DNA of 49,885 nucleotides from Bacillota bacterium (GTDB lineage: Bacteria; Eremiobacterota; SpSt-956; JAKJGF01): assembly GCA_029555925.1 (NCBI GenBank), contig JAKPQU010000268.1:1-49885 (forward strand). Direction: 5' to 3'. This document shows, in pieces, positions 24,184 through 34,038 of this stretch (positions are counted from its first letter, which is position 1; each line of letters starts with the position of its first letter). Under the pieces are notes generated by a model that was given only the letters and a program-made list of their open reading frames with translations, had not been told where the DNA came from and searched no databases. Position numbers and translations under genes: made by a program.

Positions 24184-27100
24184 ATGAAAAAAAACTGTAC
24201 CACCTGTGGATATGAAAATATAATAACAGCTAAATTCTGCAATAACTGTGGAAGTGAACTGAAGAAACGGTTTCATACCGGGAAACCTCTGCCGGAAGGA
24301 ACAATAATTGACAACCGCTATAAAATCATCACTGCCGTAAAATCTTATGAGAGAGGTAATCTTTACAGGGCTTCAGATAATAAACTGGAAAAATTATATT
24401 CAATAAGAGAATTTTTCAGCTCCTGTGAACATATAGAGGTAACAATACTATATGATAAAGAACAGATAAATCTGCTTTCTGTGCTGGAAAAACCTGATAC
24501 GAGAGCGGAATATTTTACTGCCGGTAACTCCTATCATCTTCTCATGCATTTTGCAGAAGGGAAAAAATTAGGATATACAACTGATTTAATGGACAAAGAA
24601 TCTATTAAAAAATTACTCGCTCTGTCAGAAGAAACAGAATTTTTTTTAAGTAAATCAAAATTAATGGCCCCTCTGAGCCATGTCTCTCTGCCTGCCATAA
24701 GAGATTATTTTATCTTTAACGGACGATACTATCTGGTTTTTGATTTTTTAGATGGCGAAGATATGGAAACTATTCTGGCAAGAGACGGAAAAACAGGATT
24801 TCCCGAAGAAAAAGTAATAGAATGGACAAAACAGATTTTAGAAGGACTGACCTATCTTTCCAGAGAACATCCCGGCCTTTCTTATAATAATATCACATGT
24901 GAAGATATTTTTCTGGCCAGACATGAACAGATCCGTTTAATAAATCATATGTCAGATATAAAAGAAGGAAATTTTTCCCGTAATACCGGTACCATCATAT
25001 ACAGACTCCTTACAGGTGCAGACTCTATAACAAATAAACCTCTTAAAACTATTATTCCTTTCATATCAGACGATCTGGAAAGAATAGTAAACAGGGCTTT
25101 AAAGGGAGAATATACAGTCCCTGAAGAAATGCTCCGCGAACTGTCATCAGGCCAACTGCTGAGCTGCAGTAATCAAATAAAATATATATTTGATCTTAAA
25201 TTTGGTTCATGGGGTACAGGTAAAGGCCTGTTCAATCGCCCCGGGGGACTTACTGTAGATGTAACGGGTAATGTCTATGTAGCAGATACCCATAATGATT
25301 GCATACAGAAATTTGACCCTTCAGGAAACTTTCTTACATCATGGGGAAAAAAAGGAACAGGTAAAGGTCAATTCAATCTTCCCTTCGGTGTGACTGCCGA
25401 TAAAGAAGGAAATATTTATGTTGTAGATACTCATAACCATCGTATACAAAAATTTGATCCATGGGGCAATTACATAAGAGAATGGGGAAGTGTCGGACAG
25501 GGAGACGGTCAGTTCAGTGTCCCTTCAAAAATAGCTATCGATCGGAAAGGATATATTTATGTAGCGGACACAAAAAATCATAGAATAGAAAAATTCGACG
25601 GTGCCGGAAATTTTATAACAAAATGGGGCACCTTCGGCCATGATGAAGGACAGTTCAATTATCCCAGGGGCATTGCAGTAGACCGCCTGTGTTATGTCTA
25701 TGTGGCTGACACAAGGAATAATCGCATACAAAAATTTAATGAAACAGGGGATTTTCTGCTGTCATGGGGGGAAACAGGCTCCATGAACGGGCAGTTCAAA
25801 GGACCTGAAGCAATAACAGTAAACAGGGAAGGACAGATTTATGTAGCCGATTTTGATAATCAAAGAATACAGCAGTTCGATAGTAACGGTAATTTTATCA
25901 CTTTATTCGGCTCAAAAGGCACTGAAAAAGGGCAGTTTAAAGGCCCCGGAGATATAGCGGTAAACAGTGCCGGTGATATATATGTGGCAGATACGGAAAG
26001 CCATTCTGTTCAAAAATTTATTCCTGTAGTGGAAGAAAAAAACAAAATAATACCACCTGAAATAATAAGAAAAAGTCCTTCTGTAAAAAATTATAGCAAA
26101 TGTCTCTTCAGGGAAAAATGGGGCATCCATGGCTACGGAGACGGTCAATTCATATGGCCATTTTCTATGGCAATAAATAAAAAAGGACATATTTATATAA
26201 CAGATTGCGGGAAACATAATATTCAAACATTTGATTTATCAGGAAATTTTATAAAAAAATGGGGTATGTGGGGTGAAGGCCCGGGCGAGTTTATATGTCC
26301 TCATGGCATAACTGTGGACAGTAAAGACAATGTTTATATAGCAGATTTTGCAAATCACAGAATAGAAAAATTTGACTGTGAAGGAAATCTTATAACAACA
26401 TGGGGAAACAGAGGTCCTCTCGAAGGGCAATTTAATTACCCTGAAGGTATTGTGTCAGACAGAGACGATAATATCTATGTTTCAGATACGGAAAATCACA
26501 GGATAGAAAAATTTGACTGTGAGGGACATTTTATTGCAGCTTTCGGTAAAGAAGGAGGAGAGGAGGGACAGTTCAGATATCCTTCCGGTATTGCAATAAA
26601 TAATGAAGGGGAAATATATGTTGCAGACAGAGGAAATTATAGAATACAGAAATTCGATTCACAGGGAAATTTTATATTACAGTACGGTATAAAAGGCAGC
26701 GGGAACGGACAGTTCGATCAGCCCTGTTCTGTTACTACAGACCGGGAAGGAAATGTTTATGTTTCAGACTGGAATAATAACAGAATTCAACAATTTGATA
26801 GAGACGGCAATTTCCTTATGACTTTCGGTTCTGCCGGGTTCAATGACGGACACTTTAAAAAGCCTTCCTCAATTTTAATAGATTTTGCAGGGAATCTATA
26901 TGTTGCAGATACATTAAATCATCGCATACAGAAATTTACCATCCTTACACCTTCAGCAGATAGTGAAAAAGAGACTCCTCCTCCTTTAAAATATGTATTT
27001 ACAAATAAATGGGGAGAAGAAGGAACAGACAATTCCTGTTTCGATTATCCTTACGGTATATGTACAGATGCTATCGGTAATATTTATACAGGAGATACCT

Positions 27101-28809
27101 TCAATCACAGAATACAAAAATTCGATTCTTCCGGAGAATTCATAACAGCCTGGGGAACATGCGGTTCTGAAGAAGGAGGGCAGTTTGTCAATCCTTTCGG
27201 AGTATGTGTGGATACGGAAGGAAATATCTATGTGGCAGACAGCGATAATAACTGTATCCAGAAATTTTCGTCATCTTTTAATTTTATTCAAAAATGGGGT
27301 ACCGAAGGCTCTCTGGAAGGTGAATTTAAAATCCCGAGCGGTGTGGCAGCAGATTTTACAGGAAATATTTATGTTACAGACAGTGAAAACCACAGGGTAC
27401 AGAAATTTGATTGTAACGGAAATTTCATAAGAGCGTGGGGAAAAGAAGGAACAGAACAGGGAATGTTTAACGGACCTTTTGGTATTGCCGTTTCTTCGGA
27501 AGGATATATTCATGTGGCAGATACGCTTAACAACAGAATCCAAACCTTTGACAGTAATGGAACCTTTATAAGAGAATTTGGAGTCCAGGGAAAAGAAAAA
27601 GGCGAGTTTGAATCGCCTGAAGGTGTATGTGTGGACAGCCATGGGAATATATATGTAGCAGATACGGAAAATCACCGTATACAGAAATTTGACAGGGAAG
27701 GCAATTTTATAACACTCTGGGGAGAAGAAGGGGATGATGACGGTCAGTTCAAAAATCCTTTCGGTATCGCAGCAGACTCTATGGGAAATATCTATGTGGC
27801 AGATACGGAAAATCAGCGTATACAGAAATTTTCACCTGTCCCGGAAAAAGAAAAAGAAGAGATCTGCGAAGAAATCATACCGGTTGAAATTAAAGCAGCA
27901 GAAGAGATGCTGGTAATGGAAGAGACCATTGAAGAACAGGAAATCATACCGGTAGAAAACTATATATTTCTAAAACAATGGGGTAAAGAGGGAAAGAATG
28001 AAGGTGAATTCGATAATCCCTATGGAATCACTACAGATGATACGGGAAATATATATGTAGCAGACACATTCAATCACTCCATTCAAAAATTTGACAGTAA
28101 CAATAATTTTGTAACAAAATGGGGCACATGCGGTTCAGAAAACGGTCAGTTCAACAACCCGTTCCGCGTAGCAGCAGACAGCAGGGGACATATTTATGTG
28201 GCAGATACTATGAACCATAGAATACAGAAATTTGACTCCCATGGTAATTTCCTGCAAAAATGGGGGAAGCACGGCACAGGAGAAGGAGAATTTAATAATC
28301 CTTTTGGCATTGCTATTGACGGAGAAGGCAATATTTATATATCTGATACATTCAATCACTCAATAGATAAATTTTCTGCTGACGGAGTATTTATTGAAAG
28401 ATGGAAGACTGATTATACAGGCGAAATAGACATTAGATTTCCCAGGGGAATTGCAATAGATAAAAAAGGATTTATTTATGTAGTTGACTGGGATAATAGT
28501 TGCATACAAAAATTTGATCTAAAAAGCAATTTTATTACAAAATGGGGGAAACGTGGTTCACAGGACGGAGAATTCAATAATCCTTTCGGTATTGCCGTAG
28601 ATGAAGAAGGATTCATTTATGTGGCAGACTGGGATAATCATCGCATTCAGAAATTCGACAAAGATGGTAATTTTATCACAAAATGGGGCAATCTTGGCTC
28701 GGAAGAAGGCCGGTTCAACCGCCCCGGAGGAATTGCCGTGGATAACATGGGACATATATATGTGGCAGATACGAGAAATCATCGTATACAGAAATTTATG
28801 AAACAGTGA
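24184..28809 (+). CDS. Zinc ribbon-pseudokinase-NHL protein with four six-bladed propellers
   Basis: 1,541 residues. The zinc ribbon at residues 5-24 is C-x2-C-x13-C-x2-C. Residues about 40-320 follow a kinase layout, but the catalytic loop reads Y-N-N-I-T-C-E-D-I and the D-F-G position reads I-N-H-M, so this is a pseudokinase. Residues 341-1539 contain 24 NHL repeats of about 47 residues (W-G-x-x-G-x-x-x-G-x-F-x-x-P-x-G-I-A-V-D ... N-H-R-I-Q-K-F). Linkers split them into four sets of exactly six (about 341-612, 645-917, 941-1215, 1264-1539), i.e. four predicted six-bladed beta-propellers. NHL propellers bind proteins or RNA. No signal peptide or membrane helix is seen. It is divergent from the pup-like operon. 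The start is supported by GGGGAG about eight bases upstream. Confidence 0.9.
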   Translation: MKKNCTTCGYENIITAKFCNNCGSELKKRFHTGKPLPEGTIIDNRYKIITAVKSYERGNLYRASDNKLEKLYSIREFFSSCEHIEVTILYDKEQINLLSVLEKPDTRAEYFTAGNSYHLLMHFAEGKKLGYTTDLMDKESIKKLLALSEETEFFLSKSKLMAPLSHVSLPAIRDYFIFNGRYYLVFDFLDGEDMETILARDGKTGFPEEKVIEWTKQILEGLTYLSREHPGLSYNNITCEDIFLARHEQIRLINHMSDIKEGNFSRNTGTIIYRLLTGADSITNKPLKTIIPFISDDLERIVNRALKGEYTVPEEMLRELSSGQLLSCSNQIKYIFDLKFGSWGTGKGLFNRPGGLTVDVTGNVYVADTHNDCIQKFDPSGNFLTSWGKKGTGKGQFNLPFGVTADKEGNIYVVDTHNHRIQKFDPWGNYIREWGSVGQGDGQFSVPSKIAIDRKGYIYVADTKNHRIEKFDGAGNFITKWGTFGHDEGQFNYPRGIAVDRLCYVYVADTRNNRIQKFNETGDFLLSWGETGSMNGQFKGPEAITVNREGQIYVADFDNQRIQQFDSNGNFITLFGSKGTEKGQFKGPGDIAVNSAGDIYVADTESHSVQKFIPVVEEKNKIIPPEIIRKSPSVKNYSKCLFREKWGIHGYGDGQFIWPFSMAINKKGHIYITDCGKHNIQTFDLSGNFIKKWGMWGEGPGEFICPHGITVDSKDNVYIADFANHRIEKFDCEGNLITTWGNRGPLEGQFNYPEGIVSDRDDNIYVSDTENHRIEKFDCEGHFIAAFGKEGGEEGQFRYPSGIAINNEGEIYVADRGNYRIQKFDSQGNFILQYGIKGSGNGQFDQPCSVTTDREGNVYVSDWNNNRIQQFDRDGNFLMTFGSAGFNDGHFKKPSSILIDFAGNLYVADTLNHRIQKFTILTPSADSEKETPPPLKYVFTNKWGEEGTDNSCFDYPYGICTDAIGNIYTGDTFNHRIQKFDSSGEFITAWGTCGSEEGGQFVNPFGVCVDTEGNIYVADSDNNCIQKFSSSFNFIQKWGTEGSLEGEFKIPSGVAADFTGNIYVTDSENHRVQKFDCNGNFIRAWGKEGTEQGMFNGPFGIAVSSEGYIHVADTLNNRIQTFDSNGTFIREFGVQGKEKGEFESPEGVCVDSHGNIYVADTENHRIQKFDREGNFITLWGEEGDDDGQFKNPFGIAADSMGNIYVADTENQRIQKFSPVPEKEKEEICEEIIPVEIKAAEEMLVMEETIEEQEIIPVENYIFLKQWGKEGKNEGEFDNPYGITTDDTGNIYVADTFNHSIQKFDSNNNFVTKWGTCGSENGQFNNPFRVAADSRGHIYVADTMNHRIQKFDSHGNFLQKWGKHGTGEGEFNNPFGIAIDGEGNIYISDTFNHSIDKFSADGVFIERWKTDYTGEIDIRFPRGIAIDKKGFIYVVDWDNSCIQKFDLKSNFITKWGKRGSQDGEFNNPFGIAVDEEGFIYVADWDNHRIQKFDKDGNFITKWGNLGSEEGRFNRPGGIAVDNMGHIYVADTRNHRIQKFMKQ

Positions 28810-28857
28810 CAGGTAATTTGTATATATAATACAACTGATAAAAAAAGGAACATATTT

Positions 28858-28905
28858 ATGAAAAAATTTTATATCATTACCATTTCAGCCATATTCACAG
28901 TGTAA
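28858..28905 (+). pseudogene. Truncated start of an exported protein gene
   Basis: A 15-codon frame (Met-Lys-Lys-Phe-Tyr-Ile-Ile then hydrophobic residues) has a ribosome-binding site (aaaaaagga at 28843-28851) and a TATAAT-like box at 28825-28830, but ends in TAA after what looks like half a signal peptide. It could be the stump of a lost secreted-protein gene or an expressed leader peptide. Confidence 0.3.
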
Positions 28906-28942
28906 TGCATGACTCAGTGCTGATAACGGCTGATGAAATTTT

Positions 28943-31843
28943 CTATACATTTAAATTATCTGTGTTCAATTCTTCCATATCCTGTATAAGGTCTAGTTCT
29001 TCCGTAAGTTCTTTTGAAGTAATTTCCTGGGTAATAAGAGGTATCTGTAAATTCCCGGAACAGGGATTAACAAATTCATGCCTGCAGGTCTTGCAAAACT
29101 TCGCAAATACTCTGTTTTTATTTTTACATTCAGGACATTCCCTGTATTCACTTGCAATAGAAGGAAGTTGTTTAAAAAGACCGAGGCCGAGAACCTTTCT
29201 TACATTGCCTCCACAGGTATTACAAAATTTTGCTGTAATTCTGTTTATAGTATTACATGTGAGACAAAAACTTGCCATTTCTATAAAAGTAACACCACAG
29301 GATTTACAGATTTTTGCACGCATGTTATTATGAGTATTACATTTCGGACACTTCAACATACTTACCGATTGTTCGACAATAACACGGGGAAGACTCAATC
29401 TTCTCAATTTTATCAGATCTTCTCCGCAGCATGTACAGAATTTGGCTGAAAATCTGTTTATACTGTTACAGGCATGACACATGTACATATAATGAGTTGT
29501 TCGTGGTCTCTCAGATTTTACAGATTTTTCTGTTAGAAATTCTTCAAAACTTTTATCCGATTTTTCTTCTACTTCAAATTCTACTTTTTCAATTAAATCT
29601 TCTTGTTTCTCTTCGGTTTTACATGCAGCAAATTTATCCGTTTCATCAGATTTTTTCTCCTCCACTGTTGCTGCGTCTTTCTTCTCTTCTTCTCCTGTCA
29701 TGGCTTTTTCAGGAAAAAATGTTGTCTGATTATATATTTTAAACAGCTCAAAATTATTCAGACTTACCACTTCATGTATTTCTTTCAAATCCTTAAAAGA
29801 GCTGATAATAAGCCCCATACATGACATAAGGGCAGTTTCTTTATCAAGAATAAATTGCTGTTTATTTACACTTGTCTTTCTATTTTTAGGAAGACAGAAT
29901 TTATATGAGTTAATCTTAAGTTGAGTATTGATATATTTATGGAGATCCCTGAACTGAATTGCACCGCCGCAGAAGATTATAGAGTCAAATTTATCCAGTC
30001 TGTAATCGGAGCCGAAATATCTCAGAACTTTCGAAATTTCTGTAGCCCAGTCCTTTACATGCAGAATTAAAAGGTGAAAAAAGTTAGTCTTCATGTTAGC
30101 CGTTATATTATCATATTTAATCTTTTTAAGTTCTTCCGCATGTTCATAATCTGCCATTTCAGCCTGCATAATGGCTTCAGTTAATTTATGTCCCCCGTAA
30201 GAGAAAGCAGATGTTTGAGCGAGCTGTCCGTCTTTCATAAGAGTCAATGAAGTACCTTCATCTCCCATATTTATTATAGCCACATTTTTCTTTTTAATCT
30301 CATCCTTTATTATAAGATTGGCAAGAACTGTCATTGCAAAAGGTTCTATAATTATATTATCAGGGTTAAGATCTGCCATGAATAAAGTCTTTCTGAGATT
30401 ATCATAGGCTTTTTTTCTCAGTGCTATTATTCTCACTTTCATGTCCCTGTCATTATCCTGTGAGGACAGTATTTTATAGTCAATATAGCATTCTTCTACC
30501 GGAAGAGGAATGATTTGTTTCAGATTGGACGATAACATAGAAGGGAGTTTTTCAGCAGAAGTGACAGGAACCTTCAGTGTTCTGATAGTGGAGCAATAAG
30601 GAGAAAGAGAAGCAATAATATCAAAATGTTCCTTATCTTTCAACATAGATTTTATTGTTTCACTCACTTTTTCAGGGTTAATTATCATACCGTTAGAAAC
30701 AGTATTATCAGGAGTTTTTTTACAGGAGATTAACTTTGGTCCCATATGACCTTTAGAATCAACACCCATCTGTAAAAGCTTTATCTCATGAGAGCCAATA
30801 TCCAGGCCAATTACTGTAGATAATTGTTGTTTGAAATGATTCAGATTTGATGTTTTTATTTTAAAAATATCGGACAGGAGCGGTTTCTCCGGAACTACAG
30901 GAGAAGTCTTCGATAATGTTTCTTCCTCTTTAGTCTTAGTCTCCGCTACTTTTACACTCAAAAGAGCTTCCTTAAATTCTTTTGCAGAAGAGAATCTGTT
31001 TTCTACTTCCATTTCCGTAGCTTTAGAAATTATCTCCTGAAGCCCTGAAGGGATATCATCACGATATTTATTCAGGGAAGGATATATAAAAAGATTCCCT
31101 TCCGATTCCGAAGGGTCATAACCTGTAAGAAGTCTGTGCAGAGTTGCGCCGAGAGCGAAAATATCGCTCTGAGGATAGGCTTTCCCGAGATACTGTTCAG
31201 GTGAGGCATAACCGGTCGTGCCGACACTTGTTCCCGGATCTCTTTTCTCAAACACATGAGCCACACCGAAATCTACCAGTACGACATGATTGTCTTCATG
31301 TTCCATAAGATTATCAGGTTTTACATCCCTGTGAATAATCATAGGTTTATAGGTATGAAGATAATCTAAAATATCACAGATCTGTATGCCCCAGTTAATT
31401 ACAAGTTCAGGGCTCAGATAATAATCATTCAACAGAGCATCATAGAGGATATCTTCGAGGGATTTGCCTTTCACATAATCCATAACCAGACAGTATCTTA
31501 TGTCTTCTACAAAATGATTCTGCACGACAGGCAGGCCCGGATGTCTTAATTTGGCAAGTATAACGGCTTCATCTTTGAATTTACTGATTGCATATGCTCT
31601 TTCTTCAGGATCTTTAAAATTATCTGTCATAATCTTAATGGTACATAATGTATCAAGATTATGATCCCTGGCAATATAGAGTATAGCCATACCCCCTGTT
31701 TCAAGGGTCTGAATAATTTCATATCTGCCACTGTGAAGTAATACACCGGGTTCCAGTGTGAGGGGAATGTTGTTATATCCGCAGAACTGGCAAAATACAG
31801 ATTCGCTGGTAATTTCTTTACCACAATAAATACAGCTGGACAA
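28943..31843 (-). CDS. Zinc ribbon-Ser/Thr kinase-PilM-like-zinc ribbon fusion protein
   Basis: 966 residues from a TTG start with GGGAGG eight bases upstream. Residues 4-21 are a zinc ribbon (C-x2-C-x10-C-x2-C). Residues 40-310 are a complete Hanks-type kinase (catalytic Asp173 in H-R-D-V-K-P-D-N, then D-F-G and G-T-T-G-Y-A-S-P-E). Residues about 342-680 match the PilM/actin-like ATPase fold (G-L-D-I-G-S at the start, I-I-N-M-G-D-E-G-T-S in the middle, I-I-F-C-G-G-A near the end). A Lys/Glu-rich linker leads to four more zinc ribbons (about 786-928), each a pair of C-x2-C knuckles. PilM normally sits under the membrane in type IV pilus assembly. Fused here to a kinase, it may be a phosphorylation-controlled pilus or secretion component. 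No other pilus gene is in view. Confidence 0.9.
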   Translation of the reverse strand: MSSCIYCGKEITSESVFCQFCGYNNIPLTLEPGVLLHSGRYEIIQTLETGGMAILYIARDHNLDTLCTIKIMTDNFKDPEERAYAISKFKDEAVILAKLRHPGLPVVQNHFVEDIRYCLVMDYVKGKSLEDILYDALLNDYYLSPELVINWGIQICDILDYLHTYKPMIIHRDVKPDNLMEHEDNHVVLVDFGVAHVFEKRDPGTSVGTTGYASPEQYLGKAYPQSDIFALGATLHRLLTGYDPSESEGNLFIYPSLNKYRDDIPSGLQEIISKATEMEVENRFSSAKEFKEALLSVKVAETKTKEEETLSKTSPVVPEKPLLSDIFKIKTSNLNHFKQQLSTVIGLDIGSHEIKLLQMGVDSKGHMGPKLISCKKTPDNTVSNGMIINPEKVSETIKSMLKDKEHFDIIASLSPYCSTIRTLKVPVTSAEKLPSMLSSNLKQIIPLPVEECYIDYKILSSQDNDRDMKVRIIALRKKAYDNLRKTLFMADLNPDNIIIEPFAMTVLANLIIKDEIKKKNVAIINMGDEGTSLTLMKDGQLAQTSAFSYGGHKLTEAIMQAEMADYEHAEELKKIKYDNITANMKTNFFHLLILHVKDWATEISKVLRYFGSDYRLDKFDSIIFCGGAIQFRDLHKYINTQLKINSYKFCLPKNRKTSVNKQQFILDKETALMSCMGLIISSFKDLKEIHEVVSLNNFELFKIYNQTTFFPEKAMTGEEEKKDAATVEEKKSDETDKFAACKTEEKQEDLIEKVEFEVEEKSDKSFEEFLTEKSVKSERPRTTHYMYMCHACNSINRFSAKFCTCCGEDLIKLRRLSLPRVIVEQSVSMLKCPKCNTHNNMRAKICKSCGVTFIEMASFCLTCNTINRITAKFCNTCGGNVRKVLGLGLFKQLPSIASEYRECPECKNKNRVFAKFCKTCRHEFVNPCSGNLQIPLITQEITSKELTEELDLIQDMEELNTDNLNV

Positions 31844-32193
31844 TGTTTTAACCTCCCGTTTCCCTTATACAATTCGCTTCAGTCACCATATTAATTTTTT
31901 AATTAACCACTCCTCTGAAAAAATATAAGATATATCTTCAATGAAACTCCATCATACCAGATGACGGGAAATAGAAATCAACTTCCATATAATGCCTGTT
32001 CAGAATGGGTCTGATATTTTATTGACTTTATAGCGAAATGGTATTCTTTAATGGATTGGCTCAAGCCAGGATAAGATATTTTTCTTGATTACCTGATAAA
32101 CATACAAAGTAAACCTATATATTTAACCTTTATATAAAAAAATCCTTCTAAAAAAATTTTTTTTCTAAATTATTTAGATAAATTGACTGTACT
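31844..32193. other. AT-rich intergenic region with a probable minus-strand promoter
   Basis: Very AT-rich gap with no gene. On the minus strand TGGTATGAT (extended -10, 31951-31959) lies 108 bases before the TTG start of the kinase-PilM gene, with a possible -35 TTGATT at 31976-31981 (spacer 19). No terminator with a GC stem is visible after the gene at 32194. Confidence 0.5.
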
Positions 32194-33672
32194 TTAAATT
32201 TTCCATATAAGATTTTCCGCATACCAGCTTATAAAAATTTCTGAAAGAATAAGATCTCTCAAAAAAGCTCTCTTGAAAAAAATTTTAATAAAATCAAAGG
32301 TATCTTTTATGAGTCTTTCCAGCTCGGAGGAGACTTCATAACCTCTGGATTTCAATCTGCAGATAAATGCCACTCCGCCGGTAAGAGCATCAGGTGACTT
32401 CATTTTTATCCTTTCACCGAGCATCTTCACCAGCAGTGGATCCAGTGATATATGTTCCCATCTGTCAAGCAGTTTAATAGCTTTTTTATTTATTTCCGGG
32501 TCTATTATATCAGAAATAATGCCAGAACTATTTTTACCTGTAGCAAATATTTGATCATTACAGTTAATCCATTTCAAAACAGGTAGATAAAGAGACCTGT
32601 GCCATACCCTTTCAAGTGGCATTCTTGCCTGAATAGCATTGCTCTTCAATATATCTTTCAACCATTTATTTACAGACATAGTATTTCCTGAAGAAGAAGT
32701 TATACAGGGAAATTTATCACCTTTCTTTTTAACAAACATCCATTTTTCTCCGCCATTTATGTCAGACAGAGTAAGTTCTATTTCAGAAGGCATATTATAC
32801 CAGTCAGAGGGGCTATAAGTATAAAAGAACTCTTCCACTCTATTATCAAAACTGGAAGAGATTACTTCCAGGATCATTCTGGTTTCGCCATCGTCTTTTA
32901 CATTCCACTGAGAACCTTTAGAAAAAGGTATAAGATGTATAATTATTTCCCTGCCTATTAAAGATTTGAATTTATCAATTAAATGCCTGTCTTTACTGTT
33001 ATGAAAGAGACAGGTAAAATAAGACCATGGAATTAAAGAGATTTTTTTTTCTTCTTCCAGATTTTCCAGTATTTCAGACAGTTCGACAGGTCTGTCTCTA
33101 TGTATATGCTCCCAGTCAAGCCAGTCGACCCATCTATCAGGTATTCTCATCCAGAATGTTTCTTTCATGGGTTTATCGAAAATTCTGTCATCTCTGACAT
33201 ATAAAGAAGCTGACCATACTCCTCCTGTTGTCGGGGCTTTTATATCCATTACAACAGGCGGTTTTTCAAAATCCTTTACCGGTAAAGTCATAATATGGTC
33301 AGGTTCATCAAGAGGATATAACCTGACGAGCCTGTCAGACATAAAATCCAGAGGATTTTCTTTCCAGTTAATTTTTATCTCTTCTGTTTTATCTTTATTT
33401 TTCAGCGACTCAACCGTAAGGTTTTCAAACTCTGTTATCCTCCTCCATGTAAAGAGGGAAATATTCTTATATTTCATAATAATATCTGCCTGTCTGAAAT
33501 CACCGAAAGATTTTAACTGTGAAATAAAATCATTTAATTCCAGAACCCAGAGGGATTTAAATCTGCCATATTCACATGAGATTAAGGGGAATTTTTCTGA
33601 CATAGAGAAAATTTCCAGAAGAAATTTCACTATACCGTCCTTAAATAAAAGTTCTGCTTCATCAACAGACAC
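32194..33672 (-). CDS. Unrecognised protein, possibly the second half of a split gene
   Basis: 492 residues from a GTG at 33672. This start is doubtful: the frame stays open for 122 more codons upstream (to 34038) and reads like real protein (for example R-S-Y-V-R-W-A-I-E-C-P), but contains no ATG, GTG or TTG. The true N-terminus therefore uses an unusual start, or is reached by a frameshift from the gene at 34004-35635, which it overlaps. The sequence is Trp/Lys-rich and soluble, with no family I recognise. It has no clear ribosome-binding site at 33672. Confidence 0.65.
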   Translation of the reverse strand: MSVDEAELLFKDGIVKFLLEIFSMSEKFPLISCEYGRFKSLWVLELNDFISQLKSFGDFRQADIIMKYKNISLFTWRRITEFENLTVESLKNKDKTEEIKINWKENPLDFMSDRLVRLYPLDEPDHIMTLPVKDFEKPPVVMDIKAPTTGGVWSASLYVRDDRIFDKPMKETFWMRIPDRWVDWLDWEHIHRDRPVELSEILENLEEEKKISLIPWSYFTCLFHNSKDRHLIDKFKSLIGREIIIHLIPFSKGSQWNVKDDGETRMILEVISSSFDNRVEEFFYTYSPSDWYNMPSEIELTLSDINGGEKWMFVKKKGDKFPCITSSSGNTMSVNKWLKDILKSNAIQARMPLERVWHRSLYLPVLKWINCNDQIFATGKNSSGIISDIIDPEINKKAIKLLDRWEHISLDPLLVKMLGERIKMKSPDALTGGVAFICRLKSRGYEVSSELERLIKDTFDFIKIFFKRAFLRDLILSEIFISWYAENLIWKI

Positions 33673-34038
33673 AAGGATTTTACCGTCATGAAAAGTGTCT
33701 ATTTCCTGAGCGGGGAAACATACATTTACTGACTTCCAGTCGTACCAGTGAATCTGATGTGATGGGCATTCTATTGCCCATCTGACATAACTTCTGTCAA
33801 GGAAAAGGGTAACATCTTTCCCTTTACCGGGAAATAATTTTATACCAAGAAAAGTATTTCCTCTGTCTTCTTCAGGAAAAAAATTGACTTTATTTCCGTA
33901 ACATTTAAAAGCAGTATTTTCTAAGGGACTAAATTCCGGTATTCTGGAAAAAACAAGGGAAAAGCTCTTTGCTCTGTAAGGATCTTCCGTAGAAAATTCT
34001 CTTTTACAGTCTTCCAGGGATAGATATAAAAGGAAGGA
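33673..34038 (-). other. Open coding-like extension between two minus-strand genes
   Basis: Uninterrupted frame continuous with the gene at 32194-33672 and overlapping the last 35 bases of the gene at 34004. Its composition looks protein-coding, but no standard start codon occurs. Near the overlap the upstream frame reads cct gga aga ctg taa; a +1 shift there would join the two frames. Confidence 0.6.

Noticed and set aside
25525..28782. Several minus-strand frames under the NHL gene
   Set aside because: They recur because the NHL repeats recur; they are shadows with no ribosome-binding site and no family resemblance.
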